Assembly (NCBI GenBank): GCA_029983505.1 | Contig: JASBZK010000032.1 | Span: forward strand, 1-21,557 | Source of the DNA: Porphyromonas sp. | Lineage (GTDB): Bacteria > Bacteroidota > Bacteroidia > Bacteroidales > Porphyromonadaceae | Direction: 5' to 3' | Length of the DNA stretch: 21,557 nt | Made by a program: the position numbers and the translations under genes | In this document: piece by piece, positions 14,476-21,548 of the stretch | How the letters are laid out: every line of letters starts with the position of its first letter | Numbering within the stretch: the first letter of the stretch is position 1 | Notes under the pieces: generated by a model | What the model was told of the DNA's origin: nothing | Database searches by the model: none | The model's input: the letters and a program-made list of their open reading frames with translations, nothing else

Positions 14476-15489
14476 TTAGATGAGTGCTTTGATTCTCCTG
14501 ACGACGTCTTCGAGGTCGAGCCTGTGCTTGCACGCCCAATCGCGGCGCCGGCAGGGCTTATTGCCGTACACGGAGCAGGGGCGGCACTCCAGATTGGCGC
14601 CGATGCAGTCCTCTTCGGGCATCCCGAAGGGCAGGAACCCCGCTGCGGGGTGCGTCTGCATCCAGAGCGAGAGGACCGGCACGCCGAGGAAGCGGGCGAT
14701 GTGCTGATTGGCGCTGTCCATACTGACCATACAGGTGAGGGACGAGATTTCGTGCACCTCGTCCTCAAACGCCGCGTGGCTTGCCACGGAGGCGTTAGGG
14801 TAGGGGGCGGCGAGTTCGCGCCGCCTCTCCAGCTCGTAGGTCTCATTCGCACCGTAGAGCCGAATCTCGAAGTCGGGGAAGTTTTGGCTCAAGAGCGCCA
14901 CGAGTTCCTCCTCCTGTGTGGGTAGGAGCATCTTGCCCTCGTGTTGGGCGAAAAGCGCGAGACCTATTTTTTTCTCCGTTTCGGCTTTTGCCAAAGACTC
15001 TGCCCGTCCGTCATAAGGGAAACGGGCTCGTCCGAGTGTCTCCCTGTACAGCTGCGTCATCCGGGGAACGTACAGGTTGCGTGGCACTTCGGGCTCCGGC
15101 GTCCGACCAAGAAGTCTGCGGCGTGCTTTCCGGGGTTTGTCGAGCGTGGTGACGTGGTGTCCGAGGAGTCCGAGGACAAGCGTGATCCATCTCGTCCGGG
15201 GGACGGCGTGGAGGTCGACGATTTCGGCTCCCCGAGCCATCTTGTGGAGCCGGAGTGCGAAAGGAAGCGTCCGGTCTTCTTTTTTGCGGAAGACGACCGT
15301 CCGGAGGTTCTCGGGTTTGTCTATGAAGAGCTTGGAGGGAAAAGGTGTCGTCACGAAGAGGAAGCGCCCCGAGGGGTTCTGCCGGCAGACTTCGTAGACG
15401 AAAGGCAGCGTCATCGCGACGTCGCCGAGTGCCGAAAGCCTGATGAAAATGACGTCCGGAGCGTGCCTCCCTTTACTTCCCTTTGGCAT
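14476..15489 (-). CDS. Glycosyltransferase family 9 (heptosyltransferase-like) protein
   Basis: The 337-residue protein has the GT9 beginning IRLSALGDVAMTLPFV (about 16-31), where the conserved Asp sits. Near residues 250-270 it has the C-terminal signature SMDSANQHIARFLGVPVLSLW of ADP-heptose:LPS heptosyltransferases. A Cys-rich stretch close to the C-terminus (CRPCSVYGNKPCRRRDWACKH) is also common in Bacteroidetes GT9 proteins. It likely transfers a sugar in LPS or other surface glycan synthesis at the inner membrane. Its start overlaps the end of the DUF4254 gene by 17 bases, so the two are coupled. The donor and acceptor are not known from sequence. Confidence 0.9.
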   Translation of the reverse strand: MPKGSKGRHAPDVIFIRLSALGDVAMTLPFVYEVCRQNPSGRFLFVTTPFPSKLFIDKPENLRTVVFRKKEDRTLPFALRLHKMARGAEIVDLHAVPRTRWITLVLGLLGHHVTTLDKPRKARRRLLGRTPEPEVPRNLYVPRMTQLYRETLGRARFPYDGRAESLAKAETEKKIGLALFAQHEGKMLLPTQEEELVALLSQNFPDFEIRLYGANETYELERRRELAAPYPNASVASHAAFEDEVHEISSLTCMVSMDSANQHIARFLGVPVLSLWMQTHPAAGFLPFGMPEEDCIGANLECRPCSVYGNKPCRRRDWACKHRLDLEDVVRRIKALI

Positions 15490-16126
15490 AGAGGACGGGA
15501 TTGAGGGAGGGGTCGTTGTACATCTTCATCTGGCGGTACACTTTCATCACCTTGTGTCCCGTGGCGTAGTCCTCCAGGAGTTCGTCAATGGCGCGGGGAA
15601 GGTCTTCGTTTTGCTCCAAAAGGACGGAGAGCTTGGCGCGAACCTTGGCCCGTTTTTCCGGGGTGATGCCTTCGCGGTTTGCTTCGTCCGTCATGTGGTA
15701 AATCTTGAGCTGGAGGATGCTCAGACGGTCGATGGCCCACGCGGGGGATTCGGTATTGAGCCGGGCCTCTTTTTCGGGCGTGACACCCTTGTATTTGTCC
15801 AAGAAATAGGTGTCGATCTGCTCTACGAGGTCGGTGCGGTCTTGGTTGCTCTTGTCGATGCGGCGCTTCAGGCTGAGGGCATCCGAGGGGTCGATCCCGG
15901 GATCGCGGATGATGTCCTCCAAGTGCCACTGCACGGTGTCGATCCAGCACTTGCGGTACAGCATCTCCTCAATGCTGCCCTCAGTGAAGGGCGAAGCGTA
16001 AGGCTGATCCACGTCATCATGGAGGTGATACTCCGTGATGGCTCTATTGAAGATTCGGATGGCGTTTGCGCTGAAGGCGTCTTTTGAAGCTGTCATAAGC
16101 GAATTTTGAAAAAAGAGGTCAGTCAT
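15473..16126 (-). CDS. DUF4254 domain protein
   Basis: The 217-residue soluble protein is mostly helical. FNRAITEYHLHDDVDQP near the N-terminus, LYRKCWIDTVQWHLEDIIRDP, and SPAWAIDRLSILQLKIYHM are the DUF4254 landmarks as I know them. This family is usually encoded beside GT9 glycosyltransferases in Bacteroidetes, as here, and its function is not established. ATG 16126 is the longest start; ATG 16096 (MTASKDAF) is a good alternative because a possible -7 box at 16141-16148 leaves almost no leader for the first one. The gene is divergent from the cobalamin riboswitch, only about 45 bases away. Confidence 0.85.
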   Translation of the reverse strand: MTDLFFQNSLMTASKDAFSANAIRIFNRAITEYHLHDDVDQPYASPFTEGSIEEMLYRKCWIDTVQWHLEDIIRDPGIDPSDALSLKRRIDKSNQDRTDLVEQIDTYFLDKYKGVTPEKEARLNTESPAWAIDRLSILQLKIYHMTDEANREGITPEKRAKVRAKLSVLLEQNEDLPRAIDELLEDYATGHKVMKVYRQMKMYNDPSLNPVLYAKGK

Positions 16127-16140
16127 TCGTTAGTGGAGTC

Positions 16141-16148
16141 CAAAGTTA
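16141..16148 (-). promoter_or_regulatory. Possible -7 box for the DUF4254-GT9 pair
   Basis: The minus strand reads TAACTTTG, a match to TAnnTTTG, 14 bases before ATG 16126 and 44 before ATG 16096. No -33 TTTG was found at the proper distance. It faces the plus-strand box at 16162-16169. Confidence 0.35.
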
Positions 16149-16161
16149 ACCAAAAAAGTGG

Positions 16162-16169
16162 TACCTTTG
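16162..16169 (+). promoter_or_regulatory. Possible -7 box for the cobalamin riboswitch transcript
   Basis: TACCTTTG fits TAnnTTTG and would place the transcript start near 16176, almost exactly where the riboswitch fold begins. A -33 box is not evident. Confidence 0.4.
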
Positions 16170-16171
16170 AG

Positions 16172-16381
16172 CCACGGTGTCTGGGGCCAATCATCCCGGA
16201 GAAAAGGGAAACGAGTGCGAATCTCGTACAGCCCCGCTGCTGTGTACCTCATTAACCGCTTCGAGACAAAAGGTCGTGTGCCTTTAGCTGTCCTTTTTCG
16301 AAAGGACTCGACCACTGGAAATGACGAAAGTCGTCTGGGAAGGTCTCTCGGGACGGGAGGAAGTCAGAAAACCTGCCGTAA
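16172..16381 (+). promoter_or_regulatory. Cobalamin (B12) riboswitch
   Basis: The stretch carries the conserved aptamer blocks in order. They are AAAGGGAAACGAGTGCGAAT (16203-16222) with its paired TCTCGTACAG, then CCCCGCTGCTGTG (16232-16244), the B12-box region. CCACTGG (16312-16318) is followed by a small GACGAAAGTC hairpin and CTGGGAAGGT. AAGTCAGAAAACCTGCC (16361-16377) closes the 3' side. ACGG (16174-16177) can pair with CCGT (16376-16379) as the closing helix. The size of about 208 nt is similar to the E. coli btuB element. In Bacteroidales this element normally precedes B12 transport or B12-independent enzyme genes, but no gene follows here before the terminator at 16642. Confidence 0.9.
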
Positions 16382-16641
16382 CGTGCATAAATGCAGGAGC
16401 CGAGCGAGAGACAAGACGGGTTTTAGTGCCAAAAAAAAGTTTCATCCGTCCGATTTTGTCCCCACAGGCTCTGTGCGGCGTATCTCTCTCGAGGGTTAGG
16501 AGAGATGCCCCCGGCTGAATCTTTCTTGCAAGGTTAGAGTACAGTCCAAGCCGGATCATAAGGGTAAGAAAAATACGTTGCATTTGGTTTTGCCTTTTCT
16601 CGTGAGAGAAGAGCGCGGAAGCTATGCATGGATTATTGTCT
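16382..16641 (+). ncRNA. Structured untranslated region downstream of the riboswitch, candidate B12-controlled RNA
   Basis: This stretch of about 260 bases holds no ORF of useful length on either strand that looks coding. Several perfect stems are visible: CACAG (16463-16467) with CTGTG (16471-16475), ATCTCTC (16482-16488) with GAGAGAT (16500-16506), and CCGGCT (16511-16516) with AGCCGG (16549-16554). A small ORF of 11 codons starts at 16391. It does not resemble RNase P RNA, tmRNA, SRP RNA or a tRNA as far as I can tell. It may be a small RNA under riboswitch control, a long expression platform, or the remains of a deleted gene. Confidence 0.45.
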
Positions 16642-16680
16642 GAGAGGCAGTCCCGATTTTGTCGGAGACTGCCTCTCTTT
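16642..16680 (+). terminator. Strong intrinsic terminator of the riboswitch transcript
   Basis: GAGAGGCAGTC (16642-16652) and GACTGCCTCTC (16667-16677) form a perfect 11-bp stem, extended by CCGA with TCGG around a 5-base TTTTG loop. TTTG follows. It is the best isolated terminator in the window and separates the riboswitch region from secDF. Confidence 0.85.
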
Positions 16681-16693
16681 GAATTAAAAGAGG

Positions 16694-16701
16694 TATATTT
16701 G
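16694..16701 (+). promoter_or_regulatory. Likely -7 box of the secDF promoter
   Basis: TATATTTG fits TAnnTTTG exactly and lies just after the terminator. A TTTG at the correct -33 distance (about 16670-16673) is missing. The leader to the secDF ATG would be about 115 nt. Confidence 0.5.
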
Positions 16702-16707
16702 CACCCA

Positions 16708-16778
16708 AAAGGAAAAACCGAGGGATCCGAATGCCTACGTCATCGGGATAATCAAGACCGGTGGCGCGGTTTTCCTTT
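16708..16778 (+). promoter_or_regulatory. Structured leader of secDF
   Basis: AAAGGAAAAACCG (16708-16720) pairs with CGGTTTTCCTTT (16767-16778) over 12 base pairs with one bulged A, enclosing about 46 bases that can form a second, weaker stem (ATCC with GGAT). It lies between the promoter and the start codon, so it is part of the mRNA. It may control secDF expression or stability; no known riboswitch class was recognised. Confidence 0.5.
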
Positions 16779-16823
16779 CAAAGAGACATAAATCTAATTT
16801 TTAGATAACCATTAATTAAAGAG

Positions 16824-19800
16824 ATGCAGAACAAAGGTTTAGTAAAGTGGACTGCTATTATTCTCTTGGTGATCTGTGCGTTTTACCTCTCGTTCTCTGT
16901 CGTGGGCGCTCATTACACCAAGAAGGCTAAGGAGTTCGCAGGCGGGGATGTGAAAAAGGAAATCGCGTACCTCGATTCTTTGGCCAATAAGAAGGTATGG
17001 CTCACCTACACCCTCAAAGAGGTTCGTCAGAACGAGATCGGTCTCGGTCTCGACCTCAAGGGCGGGATGAACGTGATCCTCGAACTCAACGCCGACGAGG
17101 TTATCGACAACCTCTCCGGTCACAACCAAGATCCCACTTTCCGCAAAGCGCTCGAGAACGCAAAAAAGAAGAAGGAGACAAGCCAAAAAGACTTTATCAC
17201 CCTCTTTATTGATGAACTGCATGCTCTCGACCCCGGAGCAAGGCTCTCCGCCATCTTCGGTACGCTCGACATGAAGGACCGCATCAATACCAACAGCACC
17301 GATGCTGAGGTCGAAGCCGTCCTCCGTGACGAAATGAAGGTCGCCATCGAGTCCTCCCACAAAGTCCTCCGTAACCGTATCGACCGCTTCGGCGTCGTGG
17401 CTCCGAACCTCCAAAAGCTTGAGGGCTCCGACCGCATCCTTGTCGAGCTCCCCGGCGTCACCGAGCCCGAGCGCGTCCGTAAGCTTCTTCAGGGCTCGGC
17501 GAACCTCGAGTTTTGGGAAGCTTATATTCTGCCTGAGGTCTACGACGCACTCGTGGCCGCAGACCAGGTCCTCGCCAAGACCGCCGGCACTGCGCCCAAA
17601 ACCGAAGCCCCGGCTGACACCCTCGCGGTAAGCGACTCACTCGCCACTCAGACACCCGCCGATTCTGCAGCCGTCTCCGACGACCTCACCGCTTTGGCTA
17701 ATAAAGTGACCGGCACCGAAGAGACTCCGAAAGCGGACACCGCTGCCACGGCTATGAGTGCCGAGCATCCGCTTCTCTCCCTCCTCCAGCTCAATACTTA
17801 TAACGGTCAGCTCGCTCCCTCGCCTATCGTAGGCTACGCCCGTGCTGCCGATATGGCCGTGATCGACTCCCTGCTCTCACTCCCGAGAGTGAAAGACGTA
17901 CTCCCCCGCAACCTCAAGCTTCTGTGGGGCGTCAAAGAAGTGACCGACGGCTCCAACCTCTTCGGTCTCTATTCCATCAAGGTTACCCGTCGTGACGGAC
18001 AGGCCGCTCTTGCAGGCGACGTCGTCACCAATGCTGAGACCAACATCAAAAATCGTCAGGGATCACAGGAAGTGACCGTCTCCATGACGATGAATGCTGC
18101 CGGCACGAAGGAGTGGGCACGCCTCACCAAGGAAAACGTCGGTCGTCCCATCGCCATCGTCCTCGACGACGTAGTGTACTCCGCGCCTAACGTCAATAGT
18201 GAGATCCCCAACGGTGTCTCCTCCATCAGCGGTGACTTTACTGTGGATGAAGCAAACGACCTTGCCAATACGCTGAACTCCGGTAAGATGGCCGCCTCCG
18301 TGCGCATCGTCCAAGAGGACGTCGTCGGACCTTCCCTCGGTCAGGAAGCCATCCGCGCAGGTTTCGTTTCTTTCATCGTCGCACTCGTGCTGCTGATGAT
18401 CTATATGTGCCTCATTTACGGGTTCCTTCCCGGCATTGTGGCCGACATTGCACTCCTTATTAACCTCTTCCTCACCCTCGGTATCCTTGCTTCACTGCAC
18501 GCCGTCCTCACGCTGGCCGGTATCGCCGGTATGGTTCTGACGCTCGGGATGGCAGTGGACGCCAATGTGCTGATCTTCGAGCGCATCAAAGAGGAACTGA
18601 AGAAGGGCAAGAGTATGGCCAAGTCCGTGGAAGAGGGCTACAATAACGCTTTCTCCGCGATCATCGACTCCAACGTTACGACCATCATCACCGGTTTCAT
18701 CCTTTACGGCTTCGGTACGGGTCCCATCCGCGGTTTCGCTACGACGCTCATCATCGGTCTGATCTGTTCCTTCCTCACCGCCGTCTTCCTCACGCGTCTT
18801 TTCTTTGAGAAATGGGCGGCAAAAGGCAAGCTTGACAAGACCACGTTCACGACCTCGCTTTCCAAGAATTTCCTCGAGAATACGAATTTTGACTTCGTTG
18901 GTCGTCGTAAAGTCGGCTTCGGCGTAGCCTTGGGGGTAGTCGCGGCAGGTCTCATCGCCCTCTTCACCGTCGGTCTCAATAGCGGTATCGACTTCACGGG
19001 CGGTCGTAACTTCGTGGTGCGCTTCGATAAGCCGGTCACCACGGGCGAAGTGACTAACTTGCTCTCCACTCCGTTTGAAGGCAAAGTGACCGTCATCACC
19101 ATCTCCACAGAGGATCAGGTCCGCATCTCCACCAACTACAAGGTGGAAGAAAATACCCCCGAAGTGGATGCCGAAATCGAAAGCAAACTTTACGAAGGCC
19201 TCAAACCGCTGCTCAAAGAAGGCACCACTCTCGAAGAGTTCACTTCCGATTACATCCAGAGCTCTCAGAAGGTCGGCGCTTCGATGGCTGACGACATCAA
19301 GACCGGTGCGCTCATCGCAGTCGTACTCTCTCTCATCGTGATGGCGGTTTACATCTTGATCCGTTTCCGTGACGTGGCTTTCTCCGTAGGTGCCTTTGCT
19401 TCGGTTACCTTCACGTCGCTCTCCATCTTCGCGATGTACGCCCTCCTGTGGAAGATTATGCCTTTCACGATGGAAGTGGACCAAAACTTCGTGGCTGCCG
19501 TCCTTGCGATCATCGGGTACTCCATCAACGATACCATCGTGGTCTTTGACCGTATCCGTGAGACCCTGGGGTACTATCCCTCCGGCGAGCGTAAGAAGAT
19601 TTTTAATGAGGCGCTCAACGCGACCCTCTCCCGTACGTTCAATACGACCACTTCTACTCTCCTTGTGGTGCTGATTATGTTCCTCTTCGGGGGTGCGTCG
19701 ATGCGAAGCTTCACCTTCGCCATCCTCGTGGGTATCATCTTCGGTGTCTTTGCCACCCTATTCGTGGCTACCCCGATAGCTTACCTCATCAACAACAGGA

Positions 19801-19856
19801 AGTTTGAAAAGAACCCCAAGGAGGCGGCTCGTATCGCGGCTAAGAACGCACGCTAA
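16824..19856 (+). CDS. secDF: Protein translocase subunit SecDF (fused SecD-SecF)
   Basis: The 1010-residue inner-membrane protein uses the proton gradient to pull exported proteins through SecYEG. The SecD half starts with a membrane helix (9-28) and the motif GLGLDLKGGMNVILEL (73-88), has a large periplasmic part, then membrane helices with GMVLTLGMAVDANVLIFERI. The SecF half begins near 682 (FLENTNFDFVGRRKVGF), with LNSGIDFTGGRNFVVRF and GYSINDTIVVFDRIRE. Both halves keep the Asp residues expected in the membrane region. The fused form and length of about 1000 residues are normal for Bacteroidetes. Residues about 250-312 are a low-complexity linker rich in Ala, Thr, Pro, Asp and Glu inside the periplasmic domain. 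ATG 16824 follows TTAAAGAG. The call is very firm. Confidence 0.97.
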   Translation: MQNKGLVKWTAIILLVICAFYLSFSVVGAHYTKKAKEFAGGDVKKEIAYLDSLANKKVWLTYTLKEVRQNEIGLGLDLKGGMNVILELNADEVIDNLSGHNQDPTFRKALENAKKKKETSQKDFITLFIDELHALDPGARLSAIFGTLDMKDRINTNSTDAEVEAVLRDEMKVAIESSHKVLRNRIDRFGVVAPNLQKLEGSDRILVELPGVTEPERVRKLLQGSANLEFWEAYILPEVYDALVAADQVLAKTAGTAPKTEAPADTLAVSDSLATQTPADSAAVSDDLTALANKVTGTEETPKADTAATAMSAEHPLLSLLQLNTYNGQLAPSPIVGYARAADMAVIDSLLSLPRVKDVLPRNLKLLWGVKEVTDGSNLFGLYSIKVTRRDGQAALAGDVVTNAETNIKNRQGSQEVTVSMTMNAAGTKEWARLTKENVGRPIAIVLDDVVYSAPNVNSEIPNGVSSISGDFTVDEANDLANTLNSGKMAASVRIVQEDVVGPSLGQEAIRAGFVSFIVALVLLMIYMCLIYGFLPGIVADIALLINLFLTLGILASLHAVLTLAGIAGMVLTLGMAVDANVLIFERIKEELKKGKSMAKSVEEGYNNAFSAIIDSNVTTIITGFILYGFGTGPIRGFATTLIIGLICSFLTAVFLTRLFFEKWAAKGKLDKTTFTTSLSKNFLENTNFDFVGRRKVGFGVALGVVAAGLIALFTVGLNSGIDFTGGRNFVVRFDKPVTTGEVTNLLSTPFEGKVTVITISTEDQVRISTNYKVEENTPEVDAEIESKLYEGLKPLLKEGTTLEEFTSDYIQSSQKVGASMADDIKTGALIAVVLSLIVMAVYILIRFRDVAFSVGAFASVTFTSLSIFAMYALLWKIMPFTMEVDQNFVAAVLAIIGYSINDTIVVFDRIRETLGYYPSGERKKIFNEALNATLSRTFNTTTSTLLVVLIMFLFGGASMRSFTFAILVGIIFGVFATLFVATPIAYLINNRKFEKNPKEAARIAAKNAR

Positions 19857-19883
19857 ACCGATCTTCACGATACGCTAATTTTT

Positions 19884-19962
19884 GGTACAGACCGAGACAT
19901 TTGTCCCGGTCTGTACCATTTTATACCGTGGTACAGACCGCGGTCCTTTTCTCGGTCCGTAC
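19884..19962 (+). terminator. Tandem palindromes after secDF
   Basis: GGTACAGACCG (19884-19894) and CGGTCTGTACC (19907-19917) form a perfect 11-bp stem followed by ATTTTAT, a good terminator for secDF. A second copy follows: GTACAGACCG (19931-19940) with CGGTCCGTAC (19953-19962), one mismatch. Both belong to the family seen at 14388-14461. Confidence 0.8.
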
Positions 19963-19973
19963 GACAAGCGGAT

Positions 19974-20023
19974 GCCTGTCCCCAAGGTCTCTTTGAAAAG
20001 GTTCCCGTCAAGGGGTGACAGGC
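19974..20023 (+). other. Long hairpin upstream of the trpB2-type gene
   Basis: GCCTGTCCCC (19974-19983) pairs with GGGGTGACAGGC (20012-20023) with one bulged base around a 28-base loop. It lies 64 bases before the ATG at 20088. It may be part of the leader of that gene or a third member of the preceding palindrome cluster. Confidence 0.5.
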
Positions 20024-20087
20024 GTAGTCTATGAGCCAAATAATTGGTACATTCGCACAAATCTCAAATAATATAGTCGCAGATCGT

Positions 20088-21446
20088 ATGAGACAGAAAC
20101 GCTTTTTGCTGCCCACAACGGAGCTTCCCACGCACTGGTACAACATCCAGGCAGAGATGGCAACCAAGCCGCTTCCTTTGCTTAATCCTCAGACACATAA
20201 ACCAATACAGGCAGAGGATTTGTTCCCTCTCTTTAGTCGGGAGGCATCCCGACAAGAGTTCAATCAAACGGATGTATGGATTGAAATACCCGATGAGGTT
20301 CGTCAGTTATACAGCAATTATCGGACGACACCGCTGGTTCGTGCCTATGCCCTTGAGGAGGCTTTAGATACGACGGCTCACATTTATTTCAAAAATGAAA
20401 GTGTGAGTCCGGTAGGCTCACACAAACTCAACTCGGCAATCCCCCAAGCTTATTACTGCAAGAAAGAGGGTATCACCAATGTCACCACAGAGACGGGCGC
20501 CGGACAATGGGGTACCGCTTTGGCGTATGCATGCAAACTTTTCGGCCTGGAGTGCGCTGTGTATCAAGTGAAGTTGAGCTACGAACAAAAGCCTTACAGA
20601 AGAGGAATGATGCAGGTGTTTGGGGCACAGGTAACCCCATCGCCAAGTATGAGCACACGTGCCGGAAAAGATATTCTGACTGTGGATCCCCACAATAACG
20701 GCTCTCTCGGTACAGCCATATCCGAGGCCGTGGAACTTGCACGGACTACGCCGAACTGTCGCTACACTCTTGGCAGTGTCCTCAATCATGTCTCGTTGCA
20801 TCAAACAGTCATAGGTCTTGAGGCAGAAAAGCAGATGGAGTTGGCCGGTGAATACCCTGACATTGTCGTCGCCTGCTTCGGAGGGGGCTCCAATTTTTCC
20901 GGTATCGCATTTCCTTTTATGCGACATACGATCAATGGAGGTAGAAAGACACGTTTTATAGCGGTCGAGCCTACTTCATGTCCGAAGCTGACGCGGGGAC
21001 GTTTTGCATACGACTTTGGGGATGAGGCCGGATACACCCCTTTGATCCCGATGTATACCTTGGGGCACAAGTTTCAACCCGCAAGTATACACGCCGGAGG
21101 TCTTCGCTACCATGGTGCCGGTCCCATCGTCTCTCAGCTTATGCGGAATAATATGATGGAGGCAGTGGATATCGGACAGCTTGAGAGTTTTCGCGCCGGT
21201 TTGATGTTTGCCCGTACCGAGGGTATCGTGCCGGCACCGGAGAGTTGCCACGCGATAGCCGAGACTATCCGTCTTGCCAAGGAGTGCCGTGAGACCGGCG
21301 AGGAAAAGGTGATTCTCTTTAATCTTTCCGGACACGGTATGCTCGACATAGGTGCTTACGACCAGTTTATGAGCCATACCTTATCGGACGAATACCCATC
21401 TGACGAGGATCTGTTACCGCCTTCGGATGACATCCTTCTCATTTGA
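20088..21446 (+). CDS. TrpB2-type tryptophan synthase beta chain (TrpB-like PLP enzyme)
   Basis: The 452-residue PLP enzyme condenses indole with serine to form tryptophan. KRFLLPTTELPTHWYNIQAE is the TrpB2-type N-terminus; GSHKLNSA holds the PLP lysine (Lys113), TETGAGQWG the catalytic-type Glu135, and CFGGGSNFSG (263-272) the phosphate-binding loop. The open frame reaches back to 20031, but those 19 residues are unlike the family, so ATG 20088 is preferred. TrpB2 proteins often work without TrpA, and no other trp gene is present here, so salvage of free indole is a reasonable inference. Composition differs from its neighbours: two 60-base samples (20281 and 20881) each counted 28 G+C, against 37 in a sample of secDF (17341). 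This suggests a different history, perhaps transfer. Confidence 0.92.
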   Translation: MRQKRFLLPTTELPTHWYNIQAEMATKPLPLLNPQTHKPIQAEDLFPLFSREASRQEFNQTDVWIEIPDEVRQLYSNYRTTPLVRAYALEEALDTTAHIYFKNESVSPVGSHKLNSAIPQAYYCKKEGITNVTTETGAGQWGTALAYACKLFGLECAVYQVKLSYEQKPYRRGMMQVFGAQVTPSPSMSTRAGKDILTVDPHNNGSLGTAISEAVELARTTPNCRYTLGSVLNHVSLHQTVIGLEAEKQMELAGEYPDIVVACFGGGSNFSGIAFPFMRHTINGGRKTRFIAVEPTSCPKLTRGRFAYDFGDEAGYTPLIPMYTLGHKFQPASIHAGGLRYHGAGPIVSQLMRNNMMEAVDIGQLESFRAGLMFARTEGIVPAPESCHAIAETIRLAKECRETGEEKVILFNLSGHGMLDIGAYDQFMSHTLSDEYPSDEDLLPPSDDILLI

Positions 21447-21504
21447 TGACTTGGGAAAAAGGCGCGTGACCTTCAAACGTAGGTCGCCCTTGCAGTAGCC
21501 ACTG

Positions 21505-21548
21505 AATGTTCCTCTCGTGGAAAGTTTTCGTTCCACCCGAGGAACATT
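21505..21548 (+). terminator. Terminator-like hairpin after the trpB2-type gene
   Basis: AATGTTCCTC (21505-21514) and GAGGAACATT (21539-21548) are a perfect 10-bp inverted repeat, with GTGGAA and TTCCAC as a further 6-bp stem inside. It starts 58 bases after the stop codon. CGTTCCA occurs inside (21529-21535) and again at the window edge (21551-21557), so the repeat may continue. Confidence 0.65.

Noticed and set aside
16158..16583. Open frames on both strands over the riboswitch (113 and 99 codons)
   Set aside because: They coincide with the conserved aptamer and its tail, the translations look random, and no ribosome binding site was seen.
16382..16641. RNase P RNA, tmRNA, 6S or SRP RNA
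   Set aside because: The conserved words of RNase P, tmRNA and SRP RNA were looked for and not found. 6S RNA cannot be wholly excluded without a covariance search.
16624..16791. Open frame of about 55 codons beginning at ATG 16624
   Set aside because: It runs through the perfect terminator and the secDF promoter, so it is most likely chance.
18492..19484. Minus-strand open frame of 330 codons within secDF
   Set aside because: It is wholly antisense to a conserved gene, with Asp/Glu/His-rich composition and no domain.
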